DNA from: Thiomicrospira sp. ALE5
Lineage (GTDB): Bacteria; Pseudomonadota; Gammaproteobacteria; Thiomicrospirales; Thiomicrospiraceae
Assembly: GCF_900112445.1 (NCBI RefSeq)
Contig: NZ_FOYY01000003.1
Span: 569,960 to 633,959, forward strand
Reading direction: 5' to 3'
Length of the DNA: 64,000 bases
This document shows, in pieces, positions 1-7,879 of the stretch. Each line of letters starts with the position of its first letter. Within the stretch, counting starts at the first letter, position 1. The position numbers and the translations under genes are program-made. The notes below the pieces were generated by a model. It had not been told where the DNA came from and did not search any database. It saw only the letters and a program-made list of their open reading frames with translations.

Positions 1-2
1 GC

Positions 3-1145
3 AATAACTTCACCGACAAAACGCTGATATTCTGACTTAGATACGCCATAGTCATAGTTTTGGTATTCTGAATGCACATGACGACGCAAAAACCCTTCGG
101 TATAGCCACGACTGGCTAAGCCATCAAGTTGTAATAATAAATCTGAATCAAACGGTTTACCGGCCGCTGCATCATCGATCGCTTTACGATAGACCTGTGC
201 CGTACGCGCCACATAGTAATGCGATTTCGTGCGACCTTCAATTTTAAGGGAGTGCACCCCCATCTTCACCAAGTCGGGGATCAACTCAACGGCGCGCAAA
301 TCTTTTGAGTTCATAATATAGGTGCCGTGTTCATCTTCAAAGGCCGGCATCAATTCACCTGGACGCCCCTGCTCCTCAAGCAACCAGACGCGATCCGTGG
401 TCTCACCGACACCCAAGGTCGGCTCCGGATTTGCTAATTCATTAACACTGGGCGCAGGACGGTCCGTCGTACCGGTTAAATCGGTAATCCGCTCGACGCC
501 GACCACATCGCCCGCTGCATTTTCCTTGCCTTCATAGGTGTTGTAATTCCAGCGGCAAGCGTTAGTACAGGTGCCTTGATTGGCGTCACGTTTATTGATA
601 TAACCTGATAACAAACAGCGCCCCGAGTAGGCAATACATAAAGCGCCGTGCACAAAAACTTCTAATTCCATTTCAGGTACTTGCTCACGTATCTCGGCAA
701 TTTCTTGCACTGACAGCTCACGCGACAACACCACTCGCGTAATGCCCATTTGGTGCCAAAATTTAACGGTAGCCCAATTCACCGCATTCGATTGTACTGA
801 TAGATGAATTTCTTGCTGAGGGAAGTGCTCACGCACCATCATAATCATGCCGGGGTCTGACATAATCAATGCATCCGGTTTCATATTGATCACCGGCTCG
901 ATATCTTTCAAAAAGGTTTTTAACTTAGAATTGTGGGCGGCAATGTTGGTCACCACATAAAACTTTTTACCCAGTTCATGCGCGCGCGCAATGCCTTTAG
1001 CAAGGTTATCGTGATCGAACTCATTATTACGCACGCGCAGGCTGTAACGAGGCTGGCCGGCATAAACAGCATCGGCACCATAGGCAAAGGCATATTCCAT
1101 GTTTTTCATGGTGCCAGCGGGTGATAAGAGTTCAGATTTAAACAT
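3..1145 (-). CDS. trhP: TrhP (YegQ) tRNA 5-hydroxyuridine synthase, peptidase U32 family, 3' end cut by window edge
   Basis: The reading frame starts at an ATG at 1145 and stays open to the left edge, giving the first 381 residues of a protein usually near 450. The N-terminus (MFKSELLSPAGTMKNMEYA), the stretch VYAGQPRYSLRVRNNEF, and the cysteine-rich segment CIAYSGRCLLSGYINKRD followed by NQGTCTNACRW are hallmarks of the YegQ branch of U32 proteins. This branch makes 5-hydroxyuridine at the wobble position of tRNAs from prephenate, using an iron-sulfur cluster. That function is family knowledge. A roughly 40-residue segment after the cysteine box looks longer than in E. coli. A glycosylase gene follows on the same strand (start at 1697) without overlap. 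Identification is firm; the C-terminus is outside the window. Confidence 0.93.
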   Translation of the reverse strand, partial: MFKSELLSPAGTMKNMEYAFAYGADAVYAGQPRYSLRVRNNEFDHDNLAKGIARAHELGKKFYVVTNIAAHNSKLKTFLKDIEPVINMKPDALIMSDPGMIMMVREHFPQQEIHLSVQSNAVNWATVKFWHQMGITRVVLSRELSVQEIAEIREQVPEMELEVFVHGALCIAYSGRCLLSGYINKRDANQGTCTNACRWNYNTYEGKENAAGDVVGVERITDLTGTTDRPAPSVNELANPEPTLGVGETTDRVWLLEEQGRPGELMPAFEDEHGTYIMNSKDLRAVELIPDLVKMGVHSLKIEGRTKSHYYVARTAQVYRKAIDDAAAGKPFDSDLLLQLDGLASRGYTEGFLRRHVHSEYQNYDYGVSKSEYQRFVGEVI

Positions 1146-1178
1146 GCGTGGAGTCCCCTCAAAAATTCCCGACTTATT

Positions 1179-1697
1179 TTATCGGAAATTAATCAGTTTG
1201 TCTTGCCAGGCCTGGTATTTGTCAGCAAAACTTAGCGCAGCATGGGCAGGACTCGTTGAAGGCATCACACACCATTCGATATTGGGAAAGCTTTCAATGA
1301 CCGACGCGGCAAGATAACGTTTAAATAGCTGGCCTGCTTTTTGACCATTACACATAATAAGCTGGCAGTTAGGCTGTTGCTCAAGTAACGACAATATGGG
1401 ATTAAGGGTGATACTATCGGCTTTTATTGCGCTATCTAGACTGCCCTGGCGTTGACATTGAGCAATCACATCCCACAAGCCGATACCCTGTTCAGCCAGA
1501 AGTTGATAACGCGTTGGTAGATGAGACGGCCAGGTTTTTACCCCTAGGCATTGCGCCATAATGGGCCAGAACTGATTGCGTGGGTGGGCATAATAAGCCT
1601 GCGCCTGCAGCGAGGCTTCACCTGGCATGGAGCCTAAAATCAAAACCCGCATCACAGCGGGTTGGGGCACAACAGGCGCTAAGCTATGACACTGCAT
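1179..1697 (-). CDS. Hypoxanthine (deoxyinosine)-DNA glycosylase, uracil-DNA glycosylase superfamily family 6
   Basis: This 172-residue protein carries the superfamily motif GSMPGEASL at residues 22-30, then YYAHPRNQFW at 35-44, and a C-terminal MPSTSPAHA segment that matches the second conserved loop. These are features of the small Mug-related enzymes described as hypoxanthine-DNA glycosylases, which start base-excision repair by removing deaminated bases; the substrate is family knowledge. The first 15 residues are poorly conserved in type, and an internal ATG at 1652 (MRVLILGSMPGE) is an alternative start. The last codons (KYQAWQDK) contain a copy of the CAGGCCTG palindrome. It lies between trhP and a secreted hypothetical protein on the same strand. 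Confidence 0.85.
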   Translation of the reverse strand: MQCHSLAPVVPQPAVMRVLILGSMPGEASLQAQAYYAHPRNQFWPIMAQCLGVKTWPSHLPTRYQLLAEQGIGLWDVIAQCQRQGSLDSAIKADSITLNPILSLLEQQPNCQLIMCNGQKAGQLFKRYLAASVIESFPNIEWCVMPSTSPAHAALSFADKYQAWQDKLINFR

Positions 1698-1723
1698 AGA
1701 TTCATGCGCGCTAACAAGTGTGA

Positions 1724-2191
1724 TTATCGGTTAGCGTTAATGAAGGCGAGAATCTCATCTACTGAGCTAACATAGCTTTTCTCAACCACATTAAGGTTAT
1801 CTAGCTTTACCAAAGTAACCTGTTCTGCTTCACGTGGTAAGCCCTCAGTTAAATCACCGTCACGATCCAACGCCATATTAAACTCATATTTACGCATTGC
1901 AGGCATCGCAAATAAACGCGTCACGAGTGCAGGCATCCGCGAAATATCAGCGGCATACAAGCCGTTATATTGCGCAAAATTCGTCAAACCGGCACGGTCT
2001 ATCGCTTCTTTAACTAACTTAGCCCCATCGTTGTGATGACTAAAAATCATCCAAGTAACGCTTTCATTGAGAACAATAGGTGCACCATGCTGATCTTCAA
2101 ACTCGATAGCATTCAGCGTTTGTGCCTTAGCAAAAGGGGCCAAAACCAATAACGCACACAAGCTAACAACTTTAATAAAACCTGATTTCAC
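1724..2191 (-). CDS. Secreted hypothetical protein, cysteine-free thioredoxin-like
   Basis: The 155-residue product begins with a clear signal peptide (positively charged start, hydrophobic core, cleavage likely after AKA near residue 23), so it should be periplasmic. The mature part alternates predicted strands and helices, with a peroxiredoxin-like opening (IEFEDQHGAPIVL) and a terminal helix (VDEILAFINANR), which suggests a thioredoxin fold. The only cysteine lies in the signal peptide, so a redox role is unlikely. I do not recognise a named family. It sits 26 bases downstream of nothing obvious and 66 bases beyond the rimO stop on the same strand, so it could be co-transcribed with rimO. 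Confidence 0.7.
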   Translation of the reverse strand: MKSGFIKVVSLCALLVLAPFAKAQTLNAIEFEDQHGAPIVLNESVTWMIFSHHNDGAKLVKEAIDRAGLTNFAQYNGLYAADISRMPALVTRLFAMPAMRKYEFNMALDRDGDLTEGLPREAEQVTLVKLDNLNVVEKSYVSSVDEILAFINANR

Positions 2192-2257
2192 AACACACTC
2201 CTTAATAAGATAAAAATAAACTATGGGTATATAAATATTTAATCTAAAAGCCTAAAA

Positions 2258-3604
2258 CTATTTAGCATCTAGGTCAACCTGTTCACCCCAAAGATCATAT
2301 TCATCTGCAGCAAAAATCCTTACTTTGAGACGATCACCCGGTGACAACTCATGACCATCCGGGATAAATACCATACCATCAATATCGGGCGCATCGGCTT
2401 GAGAACGCGCAATGGCGCCCTCCTCATCTACTTCATCCACCAAGACGTCGTAAACACGACCTATTTTAGCCTGCATTTTTTGCGCACTAATCGCTTGCTG
2501 GGTTTGCATAAAACGGTCGTAACGATCTTGCTTAATCTCATCTGGCACCTGCTCGGCAATCTCGTTTGCCGCCGCGCCCTCGACCGGCGAATACTGGAAA
2601 CAGCCAACGCGATCTAACTGCGCCGCCTCTAAAAAGTCCAATAAACGCTGAAACTCTTCTTCAGTTTCGCCGGGAAAGCCGACAATGAAGGTTGAACGCA
2701 AAGTTAAATCTGGTACCTGCTCACGCCATTGTTGAATCCGCTCTAATTGGCGATCAATATTACCTGGGCGACGCATGGCTTTAAGCACGCGCGGGTCTGC
2801 GTGTTGCAGCGGCATATCCAGATAGGGCAATAACTTGCCTTCAGCCATTAGCGGAATCACTTCCTCAACATTAGGATAGGGATAGACATAATGTAAACGC
2901 ACCCAGACACCCATCTCACCTAGCGCTTTGACCAGTCCTGTCATCGAGGTTTTAACCGGCTGACCATTCCAAAAGGCAAGCTTGTGTTTGACATCAACTC
3001 CGTAAGCCGAAGTGTCTTGTGAGATGACAAGTAATTCCTGCACCCCGGCTTCAACGAGACGCTTAGCTTCATCTAGCACCTCTTCAATGGGTCGACTCAC
3101 TAACTTGCCTCGCATTGAAGGAATAATACAAAACGAACAATTATGGTTACAGCCTTCAGAAATTTTTAAATAGGCATAGTGGCGCGGCGTCAACTTAATC
3201 CCCTGAGGTGGCACTAAGTCGATAAATGGATTGTGCTCAGGTGGCTCTACCACATCATGTACGGCATTGAGTACCGTCTCATAAGCCTGTGGACCTGAAA
3301 CCGACAACACCTGAGGATAATGTTCCAGTACTTCTTCATCACGCGCACCCAAACAACCTGTAACGATTACTTTGCCATTCTCTTGCAGCGCTTCACCAAT
3401 AGCATCGAGCGACTCTTGTACCGCCGAATCAATAAACCCGCAGGTATTAACAATCACCGTATCCGCGCCCTCATAAGAATTGGTCAGCTCATACCCTTCA
3501 CTGCGTAATTGGGTCAAAATACGCTCAGAATCAACCGTTGCTTTCGGGCAACCTAAACTAACAACACCTACTTTGGGGTTACGGGCAGATACAACAGTAC
3601 TCAT
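2258..3604 (-). CDS. rimO: RimO ribosomal protein S12 methylthiotransferase
   Basis: RimO adds a methylthio group to an aspartate of ribosomal protein S12. All expected parts are visible in 448 residues. The N-terminal UPF0004 domain has Cys19, Cys55 and Cys84 for the auxiliary iron-sulfur cluster. The radical-SAM motif CNHNCSFC has Cys152, Cys156 and Cys159. A C-terminal TRAM domain runs from about residue 380. The [20 protein letters not shown] stretch and [11 protein letters not shown] are diagnostic of RimO rather than MiaB. The ATG at 3604 gives the usual length. The neighbour upstream on the same strand is an unknown 174-residue protein, 36 bases away. Confidence 0.97.
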   Translation of the reverse strand: MSTVVSARNPKVGVVSLGCPKATVDSERILTQLRSEGYELTNSYEGADTVIVNTCGFIDSAVQESLDAIGEALQENGKVIVTGCLGARDEEVLEHYPQVLSVSGPQAYETVLNAVHDVVEPPEHNPFIDLVPPQGIKLTPRHYAYLKISEGCNHNCSFCIIPSMRGKLVSRPIEEVLDEAKRLVEAGVQELLVISQDTSAYGVDVKHKLAFWNGQPVKTSMTGLVKALGEMGVWVRLHYVYPYPNVEEVIPLMAEGKLLPYLDMPLQHADPRVLKAMRRPGNIDRQLERIQQWREQVPDLTLRSTFIVGFPGETEEEFQRLLDFLEAAQLDRVGCFQYSPVEGAAANEIAEQVPDEIKQDRYDRFMQTQQAISAQKMQAKIGRVYDVLVDEVDEEGAIARSQADAPDIDGMVFIPDGHELSPGDRLKVRIFAADEYDLWGEQVDLDAK

Positions 3605-3639
3605 ACTTAAGGGTTCTCAATGTGTCTAAACTAAAGCTG

Positions 3640-4164
3640 CTATTGTAACCCAACTCTTGATTTCAAATTACTAGAGCCAACACTATCAGCCACTTCTAAG
3701 CAATTAATACTATTTAACTCATTAGAAAAATACGTGGTTTCAGAGGCTATGAGAAAAGGAATGCGTGCGATTAAATCACGCAGCATGGGTAAAAAGTCTT
3801 TGCTATTGAGGTTATAAGATAATTCACCCAAAGGTAGCAGGTCCGCCGCTACAACAAGACTACCCGCGTTGTAAGCAACCTTTGGTAATAAAAAAACACC
3901 TAAGCCACGAGCCATGCTTTGACCACTAGCTTTGGGTAAAAATCCGTTCAGATCCACAATCAAAAGCCAGTTTAATTGCACATCAAAATGCGCTAATAGA
4001 TTTAAAGCTTGTTGATTAAACATACAAGCTTGGATCCTTGTCATATCATCATACAAATGTATGTGACAATCACTTAATCTGTCATACTTAGACTGAAGAA
4101 GACCGGCTACTGCTTGACCAACTAGCCGCTCAGGGTGCGCAACAATAATATTCATTCTTTCCAT
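3640..4164 (-). CDS. Hypothetical protein, possibly receiver-like
   Basis: I do not recognise this protein of about 174 residues. It opens with MNIIVAHPERLVGQAVAGLL, which resembles the first strand and helix of a response-regulator receiver, and has a hydrophobic strand ending in an acidic residue (WLLIVDLNG) where a phosphoacceptor strand would lie. The rest does not follow the receiver pattern, so this is only a structural hint. A GTG at 4170 and ATGs at 4164 and 4155 are possible starts; the AGGAG just before 4170 fits the ATG at 4164 best. That ribosome-binding site lies inside a 12-base perfect palindrome. There are no signal peptide or membrane segments. Confidence 0.6.
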   Translation of the reverse strand: MERMNIIVAHPERLVGQAVAGLLQSKYDRLSDCHIHLYDDMTRIQACMFNQQALNLLAHFDVQLNWLLIVDLNGFLPKASGQSMARGLGVFLLPKVAYNAGSLVVAADLLPLGELSYNLNSKDFLPMLRDLIARIPFLIASETTYFSNELNSINCLEVADSVGSSNLKSRVGLQ

Positions 4165-4169
4165 ATTCA

Positions 4170-4181
4170 CTCCTTTAGGAG
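4170..4181 (-). promoter_or_regulatory. Palindrome covering the ribosome-binding site of the preceding unknown gene
   Basis: The 12-base perfect palindrome CTCCTTTAGGAG contains, on the minus strand, the AGGAG that would serve the start at 4164. In RNA it could form a small hairpin that hides the ribosome-binding site. The palindrome is seen directly; a regulatory role is inference, and a four-base-pair stem is weak. Confidence 0.3.
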
Positions 4182-4247
4182 GCTATACTATCTACTTAAA
4201 AAAACGAATAAAACCCGTCAAATAAGTATAGTGCGCACACATACGCA

Positions 4248-4613
4248 TTAGACTTCAGTTAACTCAATTACATTTAAATCTGGATCCATAAAGAATATGG
4301 CTTCCCGCCCAGATTGGCTTAATTTATACGCAATTTTAAAATGGTCCAACCTTGTACAAATATCGTCTAAATTATCCACGCTCAAAGCGATATGACGATC
4401 ACGCCCTGGGTGTTGTGGTCGCTCAACAAACTGGTATGGGTCTTCGACTTCCAATAGGTGTAACGTTTGACCACAACCTAAATCCAGCCAATAACCGGGA
4501 AAACCTAATTCCGGTCGTGGTACTTGCGCCAAACCCAACACCGACTGATAGAAGGCCAGCGCTCGCTCTGCATCGCTAACAACTAAACTAACATGATGGA
4601 TTCCCGTAATCAT
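4248..4613 (-). CDS. VOC-superfamily (glyoxalase/bleomycin-resistance fold) protein
   Basis: The 121 residues form a single vicinal-oxygen-chelate domain. It begins ITGIHHVSLVVSDAERALAFY, where the first metal-ligand histidine is expected, and ends FFMDPDLNVIEL, which carries the last ligand glutamate. The middle segment DRHIALSVDNLDDI marks the second beta-alpha-beta unit with its histidine. Members are glyoxalases, dioxygenases or resistance proteins, and sequence alone does not decide between them. It is transcribed away from dapD, with about 95 bases between the two starts that must hold both promoters. Confidence 0.85.
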   Translation of the reverse strand: MITGIHHVSLVVSDAERALAFYQSVLGLAQVPRPELGFPGYWLDLGCGQTLHLLEVEDPYQFVERPQHPGRDRHIALSVDNLDDICTRLDHFKIAYKLSQSGREAIFFMDPDLNVIELTEV

Positions 4614-4707
4614 AGTCCGCTCCTGTGATTATGCTTTTCGGTTTTTTCGGTTCAATGTTACAATATCTAAATAAATTTTTATCTACTCTCGCTAACTAGG
4701 GATTGTT

Positions 4708-5535
4708 ATGTCTAACCAATTGCAACAAATCATTGAATCAGCTTTTGAACGTCGTGCCGAAATTACACCTAAAAATGTCGATACTGAAACCAAAAACGCC
4801 ATTCAAGAAACATTACATCTACTTGACTCTGGCAAAATGCGTGTCGCTGAACGTCAAGGCGTAGGCCAATGGACCGTTAATGAATGGTTAAAAAAAGCGG
4901 TACTACTCTCTTTCCGTACCGAAGACAATGTGGTGATGAATTCATCTGAAACACGTTATTTTGACAAAGTCCCTTCAAAATTCGCCGATTATTCACAAGC
5001 AGATTTTGAAGCGGCTGGTGTTCGCGTGGTCCCACCCGCTATGGCTCGTCGTGGTTCGTATATTGCCCCTAGCACAGTCTTAATGCCTTCCTATGTCAAT
5101 ATCGGCGCCTATGTTGACTCAGGCACGATGGTTGATACCTGGGTAACCGTTGGTTCTTGCGCACAAATTGGTAAAAACGTCCATTTATCTGGCGGTGTAG
5201 GTATCGGTGGTGTGTTAGAGCCATTACAAGCTGCTCCAACCATTATTGAAGACAACTGTTTCATCGGCGCACGCTCTGAAGTTGTTGAAGGTGTAATCGT
5301 TGAAGAAGGTTCGGTGATTTCAATGGGCGTCTATATCGGTCAATCCACGCGTATTTATGATCGTGAAACCGGTGAAATTCATTATGGCCGCGTACCGGCC
5401 GGTTCGGTTGTGGTATCAGGCAACTTGCCATCAAAAGACGGTAAATACAGCTTATATTGCGCTGTGATTGTGAAAAAAGTGGATGCCAAGACCCTTGGTA
5501 AAGTGGGCATTAACGACCTTTTACGCGATATTTAA
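4708..5535 (+). CDS. dapD: DapD 2,3,4,5-tetrahydropyridine-2,6-dicarboxylate N-succinyltransferase
   Basis: DapD transfers a succinyl group from succinyl-CoA to tetrahydrodipicolinate in the diaminopimelate/lysine pathway. The 275-residue length equals the E. coli enzyme. An N-terminal helical domain (about 1-100) is followed by a left-handed beta-helix of hexapeptide repeats (about 105-240), with the conserved run [20 protein letters not shown] and [16 protein letters not shown] lies seven bases before the ATG. It opens a plus-strand group with an ArsC-like gene and dapE, so two steps of the same pathway are close together. A strong hairpin follows the stop. A TACAAT near 4657 could be a -10 element, but I see no convincing -35. 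Confidence 0.98.
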   Translation: MSNQLQQIIESAFERRAEITPKNVDTETKNAIQETLHLLDSGKMRVAERQGVGQWTVNEWLKKAVLLSFRTEDNVVMNSSETRYFDKVPSKFADYSQADFEAAGVRVVPPAMARRGSYIAPSTVLMPSYVNIGAYVDSGTMVDTWVTVGSCAQIGKNVHLSGGVGIGGVLEPLQAAPTIIEDNCFIGARSEVVEGVIVEEGSVISMGVYIGQSTRIYDRETGEIHYGRVPAGSVVVSGNLPSKDGKYSLYCAVIVKKVDAKTLGKVGINDLLRDI

Positions 5536-5561
5536 TACCTTTGATCTATTCTCATGCAATC

Positions 5562-5587
5562 GTTTAGGCGTAAAACAACGCCTAAAC
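5562..5587 (+). terminator. Hairpin after dapD
   Basis: A perfect 10-base-pair stem (GTTTAGGCGT / ACGCCTAAAC) with a six-base loop lies 26 bases after the dapD stop and just before the next gene's ribosome-binding site. No long T run follows (only ATATTT), so it is at best a weak intrinsic terminator. It could instead stabilise the upstream message or dampen readthrough into the ArsC-like gene and dapE. Confidence 0.5.
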
Positions 5588-5604
5588 CATATTTGAGGAC
5601 GCTT

Positions 5605-5937
5605 ATGATTCTCTACGGCATAGCTAATTGCGACACGGTTCGCAAAGCCAGAAAACTGCTAGAGCAAGCAGGACACTCCTTTCTTTTTCACGATTTTCGT
5701 AAAGAAGGCTTAACCGCCGAAATGATACAAGATTGGTTAACGCATACCGATTACAGCAAACTGATCAACAAGCGCAGCACAACTTGGAAAGGCTTCAACG
5801 AATTAGAGCAACAGGCTGTTGAATCACAAGATCTACAACTAGTTTGTCAACACCCCACTCTAATTAAACGCCCGCTACTCGATACCGGGTCTGGATTACT
5901 AATCGGCTTTAATGCCAGTGAGTATCAACAACTATGA
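5605..5937 (+). CDS. ArsC/Spx-family reductase-like protein (YffB type)
   Basis: The protein has the thioredoxin-like ArsC fold: strand MILYGIANC with Cys9, helix DTVRKARKLLEQ, then FHDFRKEGL and INKRSTTWKG, all typical of the YffB branch found beside dapE in many gammaproteobacteria. The longer reading frame opens at 5554, but those codons lie in the dapD hairpin. The ATG at 5605 has GAGGA five to ten bases upstream and gives the usual 110 residues. The stop overlaps the dapE start by four bases (ATGA), so the two are translationally coupled. The biochemical role of YffB proteins is unsettled, and the classic second arsenate-reductase residues cannot be confirmed. Confidence 0.88.
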   Translation: MILYGIANCDTVRKARKLLEQAGHSFLFHDFRKEGLTAEMIQDWLTHTDYSKLINKRSTTWKGFNELEQQAVESQDLQLVCQHPTLIKRPLLDTGSGLLIGFNASEYQQL

Positions 5938-7085
5938 ACTCGAATCAAACGGCTACCATCACCCTTGCACAAACTTTATTACGTATTGACTCTGTTACAC
6001 CGGAAGATAAAGGGTGCCAGACAATCATTGCTGATTTTTTAACACCGCTAGGTTTCAATAACGACCCCATGCCATTTGGTGAGGTAACCAACTTGTGGTC
6101 TCGTCGTGGACAAACGGCGCCTCTGGTCGTGTTTGCTGGCCACACAGATGTGGTGCCAACAGGACCGATTGAAAAGTGGCAGCACCCGCCTTTTAGTGCC
6201 CAAATTGATGGAGATATGCTTTGTGCTCGTGGCGCCGCCGATATGAAAAGTGCTATCGCCTGTTTTATGGTCGCGACCGAGCGCTTTATCCATGACTATC
6301 CCGATCATCCTGGTTCGATTGGCTTTTTAATCACCAGTGATGAAGAAGGCCCCGCTGTTGATGGCACGGTTAAAGTGATCGAAACGCTAGAAGCACGCCA
6401 AGAAAAAATTGATTTTTGCTTAGTAGGTGAACCCTCTAGTGATAAAAAACTTGGCGATTCGATTAAAAATGGCCGCCGAGGCTCACTCAATGCCACCCTG
6501 ACGATTAAAGGTGTGCAAGGTCACATAGCCTATCCACAACTGGCCGATAACCCGGTGCATAAAGCCTTGCCGGCACTGGCCGCCTTAACCGCAATTGAAT
6601 GGGACCAGGGCAATGACTATTTTCCACCCACGTCCTTACAAATTTCTAATATTCACGCCGGCACCGGTGCCACCAATGTGATTCCGGGCGACTTACAAGT
6701 CATGTTTAACCTTCGCTTTTCAACTGAACATACACCAGAGACACTCAAACAAGGGGTCATCGGTTGTTTAGCCGCGTTTGACTTAGACTATGAACTTAAC
6801 TGGAATTTATCGGGATTACCTTTTATCACACCCGCAGAAGGCATACTGATTCAAGCCACCAGTGATGCAATTGAACACTGCTTGGGATATCGCCCCACTC
6901 TTTCTACAAGTGGCGGGACATCTGACGGTCGTTTTATTGCCCCGACCGGTGCGCAGGTTATTGAGTTTGGCCCCCTAAATGACACCATTCATAAGGTTAA
7001 TGAGCGTGTAAGCGTAGCTGACCTAAACCAGTTAACCGATATCTACTATCATACTCTCGTCAATTTATTGGTAAAGGCGGTATAA
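5934..7085 (+). CDS. dapE: DapE succinyl-diaminopimelate desuccinylase
   Basis: This M20 metallopeptidase-family enzyme hydrolyses N-succinyl-L,L-diaminopimelate to diaminopimelate. In 383 residues the two-zinc centre can be traced: His70 and Asp72 in AGHTDVVPTG, Asp103 in AADMKSA, Glu137/Glu138 in SDEEGP, and a C-terminal histidine in GPLNDTIHKVNE. The lid or dimerisation domain occupies roughly residues 180-295. The start overlaps the previous stop by four bases. The next gene's ATG directly follows the dapE TAA. Together with dapD it supplies lysine and cell-wall diaminopimelate. Confidence 0.98.
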   Translation: MNSNQTATITLAQTLLRIDSVTPEDKGCQTIIADFLTPLGFNNDPMPFGEVTNLWSRRGQTAPLVVFAGHTDVVPTGPIEKWQHPPFSAQIDGDMLCARGAADMKSAIACFMVATERFIHDYPDHPGSIGFLITSDEEGPAVDGTVKVIETLEARQEKIDFCLVGEPSSDKKLGDSIKNGRRGSLNATLTIKGVQGHIAYPQLADNPVHKALPALAALTAIEWDQGNDYFPPTSLQISNIHAGTGATNVIPGDLQVMFNLRFSTEHTPETLKQGVIGCLAAFDLDYELNWNLSGLPFITPAEGILIQATSDAIEHCLGYRPTLSTSGGTSDGRFIAPTGAQVIEFGPLNDTIHKVNERVSVADLNQLTDIYYHTLVNLLVKAV

Positions 7086-7316
7086 ATGGAAACACCTGGC
7101 TGGGTTACGATTTTTCTTATATTTATTCAAATCGCAGCAGTACTTGGTTTTGCTTGGCTGGTCTGGCCGATGATTCGTGATGAGAACTGGAAAGAAAAGT
7201 TTATTAAAAATAAGCAAGCCTTATCGTTGATCATTGTGTTTATATTAATTTTTTTGTTTATTTTTGGCATGACGGCCGCATTTGATATGTTGTTTGCGCC
7301 ACAACCTCTTTATTAA
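7086..7316 (+). CDS. Small membrane protein of unknown function
   Basis: The 76-residue product has two hydrophobic segments (about 8-28 and 46-68) separated by a charged loop (RDENWKEKFIKNKQ), so it is a two-pass inner-membrane protein. It begins at the base after the dapE stop and is therefore almost certainly co-translated with dapE. I do not recognise a family. Its placement and strong membrane pattern support a real gene despite its size. Confidence 0.7.
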   Translation: METPGWVTIFLIFIQIAAVLGFAWLVWPMIRDENWKEKFIKNKQALSLIIVFILIFLFIFGMTAAFDMLFAPQPLY

Positions 7317-7350
7317 CATTTCAACCATTACTTATTCTGCGAGGACTAAT

Positions 7351-7836
7351 ATGAGTATAGATGTAACTAATCCAGTGGATATTATCGCTCAAACCACTTG
7401 GGGTAAAGAGCTCTCAAAAACTGAGCTTGATTTGCTGATTGAGCTGACTCATCCGACTGACTATAATCAGAATGAGGTAGTTTTTCATGCCGAAACAAAA
7501 GGTGATACGCTTTATATTTTGCTTACAGGCAAACTAGAAGTAGTTAAAAACGCTGGCTTAAAGGGCGAAATGGTGCTTTCGACCCTAAAACCAGGTGCCT
7601 TAGCGGGCGAGTTAAGTTTTATTGATGGCGATGCCCACACCCTAACTCTTCGCGCTCAGAAGAAGGCGCAAGTCTTAAAATTTAAACGCCAAGACTTTGA
7701 ACCTCTGATTGACACCCAACCACGCTTGGTTTTCAACCTGATGCGGGGAATTTTACGAGCTTCACATCAACTACAGCGTGATATGAACGCCCAGTTCATG
7801 GAAATGAGTCGCTTTGTGACCAACCAATACATGTAA
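7351..7836 (+). CDS. Cyclic nucleotide-binding domain protein with an altered phosphate-binding cassette
   Basis: The 161-residue protein is essentially one cNMP-binding beta-roll (about residues 20-130; VVFHAETKGDTLYILLTGKLEVV) plus terminal helices, and it has no DNA-binding domain. The phosphate-binding cassette reads GELSFIDGDAHTLTLRA. The arginine that normally contacts the cyclic phosphate is replaced by histidine, so it may not bind cAMP or cGMP. GAGGA lies before the ATG at 7351, which is preferred over an upstream ATG at 7282 inside the previous gene. It is probably part of the dapE transcript. A role as a signalling adaptor is a guess. Confidence 0.82.
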   Translation: MSIDVTNPVDIIAQTTWGKELSKTELDLLIELTHPTDYNQNEVVFHAETKGDTLYILLTGKLEVVKNAGLKGEMVLSTLKPGALAGELSFIDGDAHTLTLRAQKKAQVLKFKRQDFEPLIDTQPRLVFNLMRGILRASHQLQRDMNAQFMEMSRFVTNQYM

Positions 7837-7879
7837 TCATCTGTTGACTGATAAACTAGCAGGCCTGCTTATCGCGAGA

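Noticed and set aside
4630-4665. Promoter of dapD
   Set aside because: A TACAAT is present near 4657, but no -35 at a proper distance could be supported.
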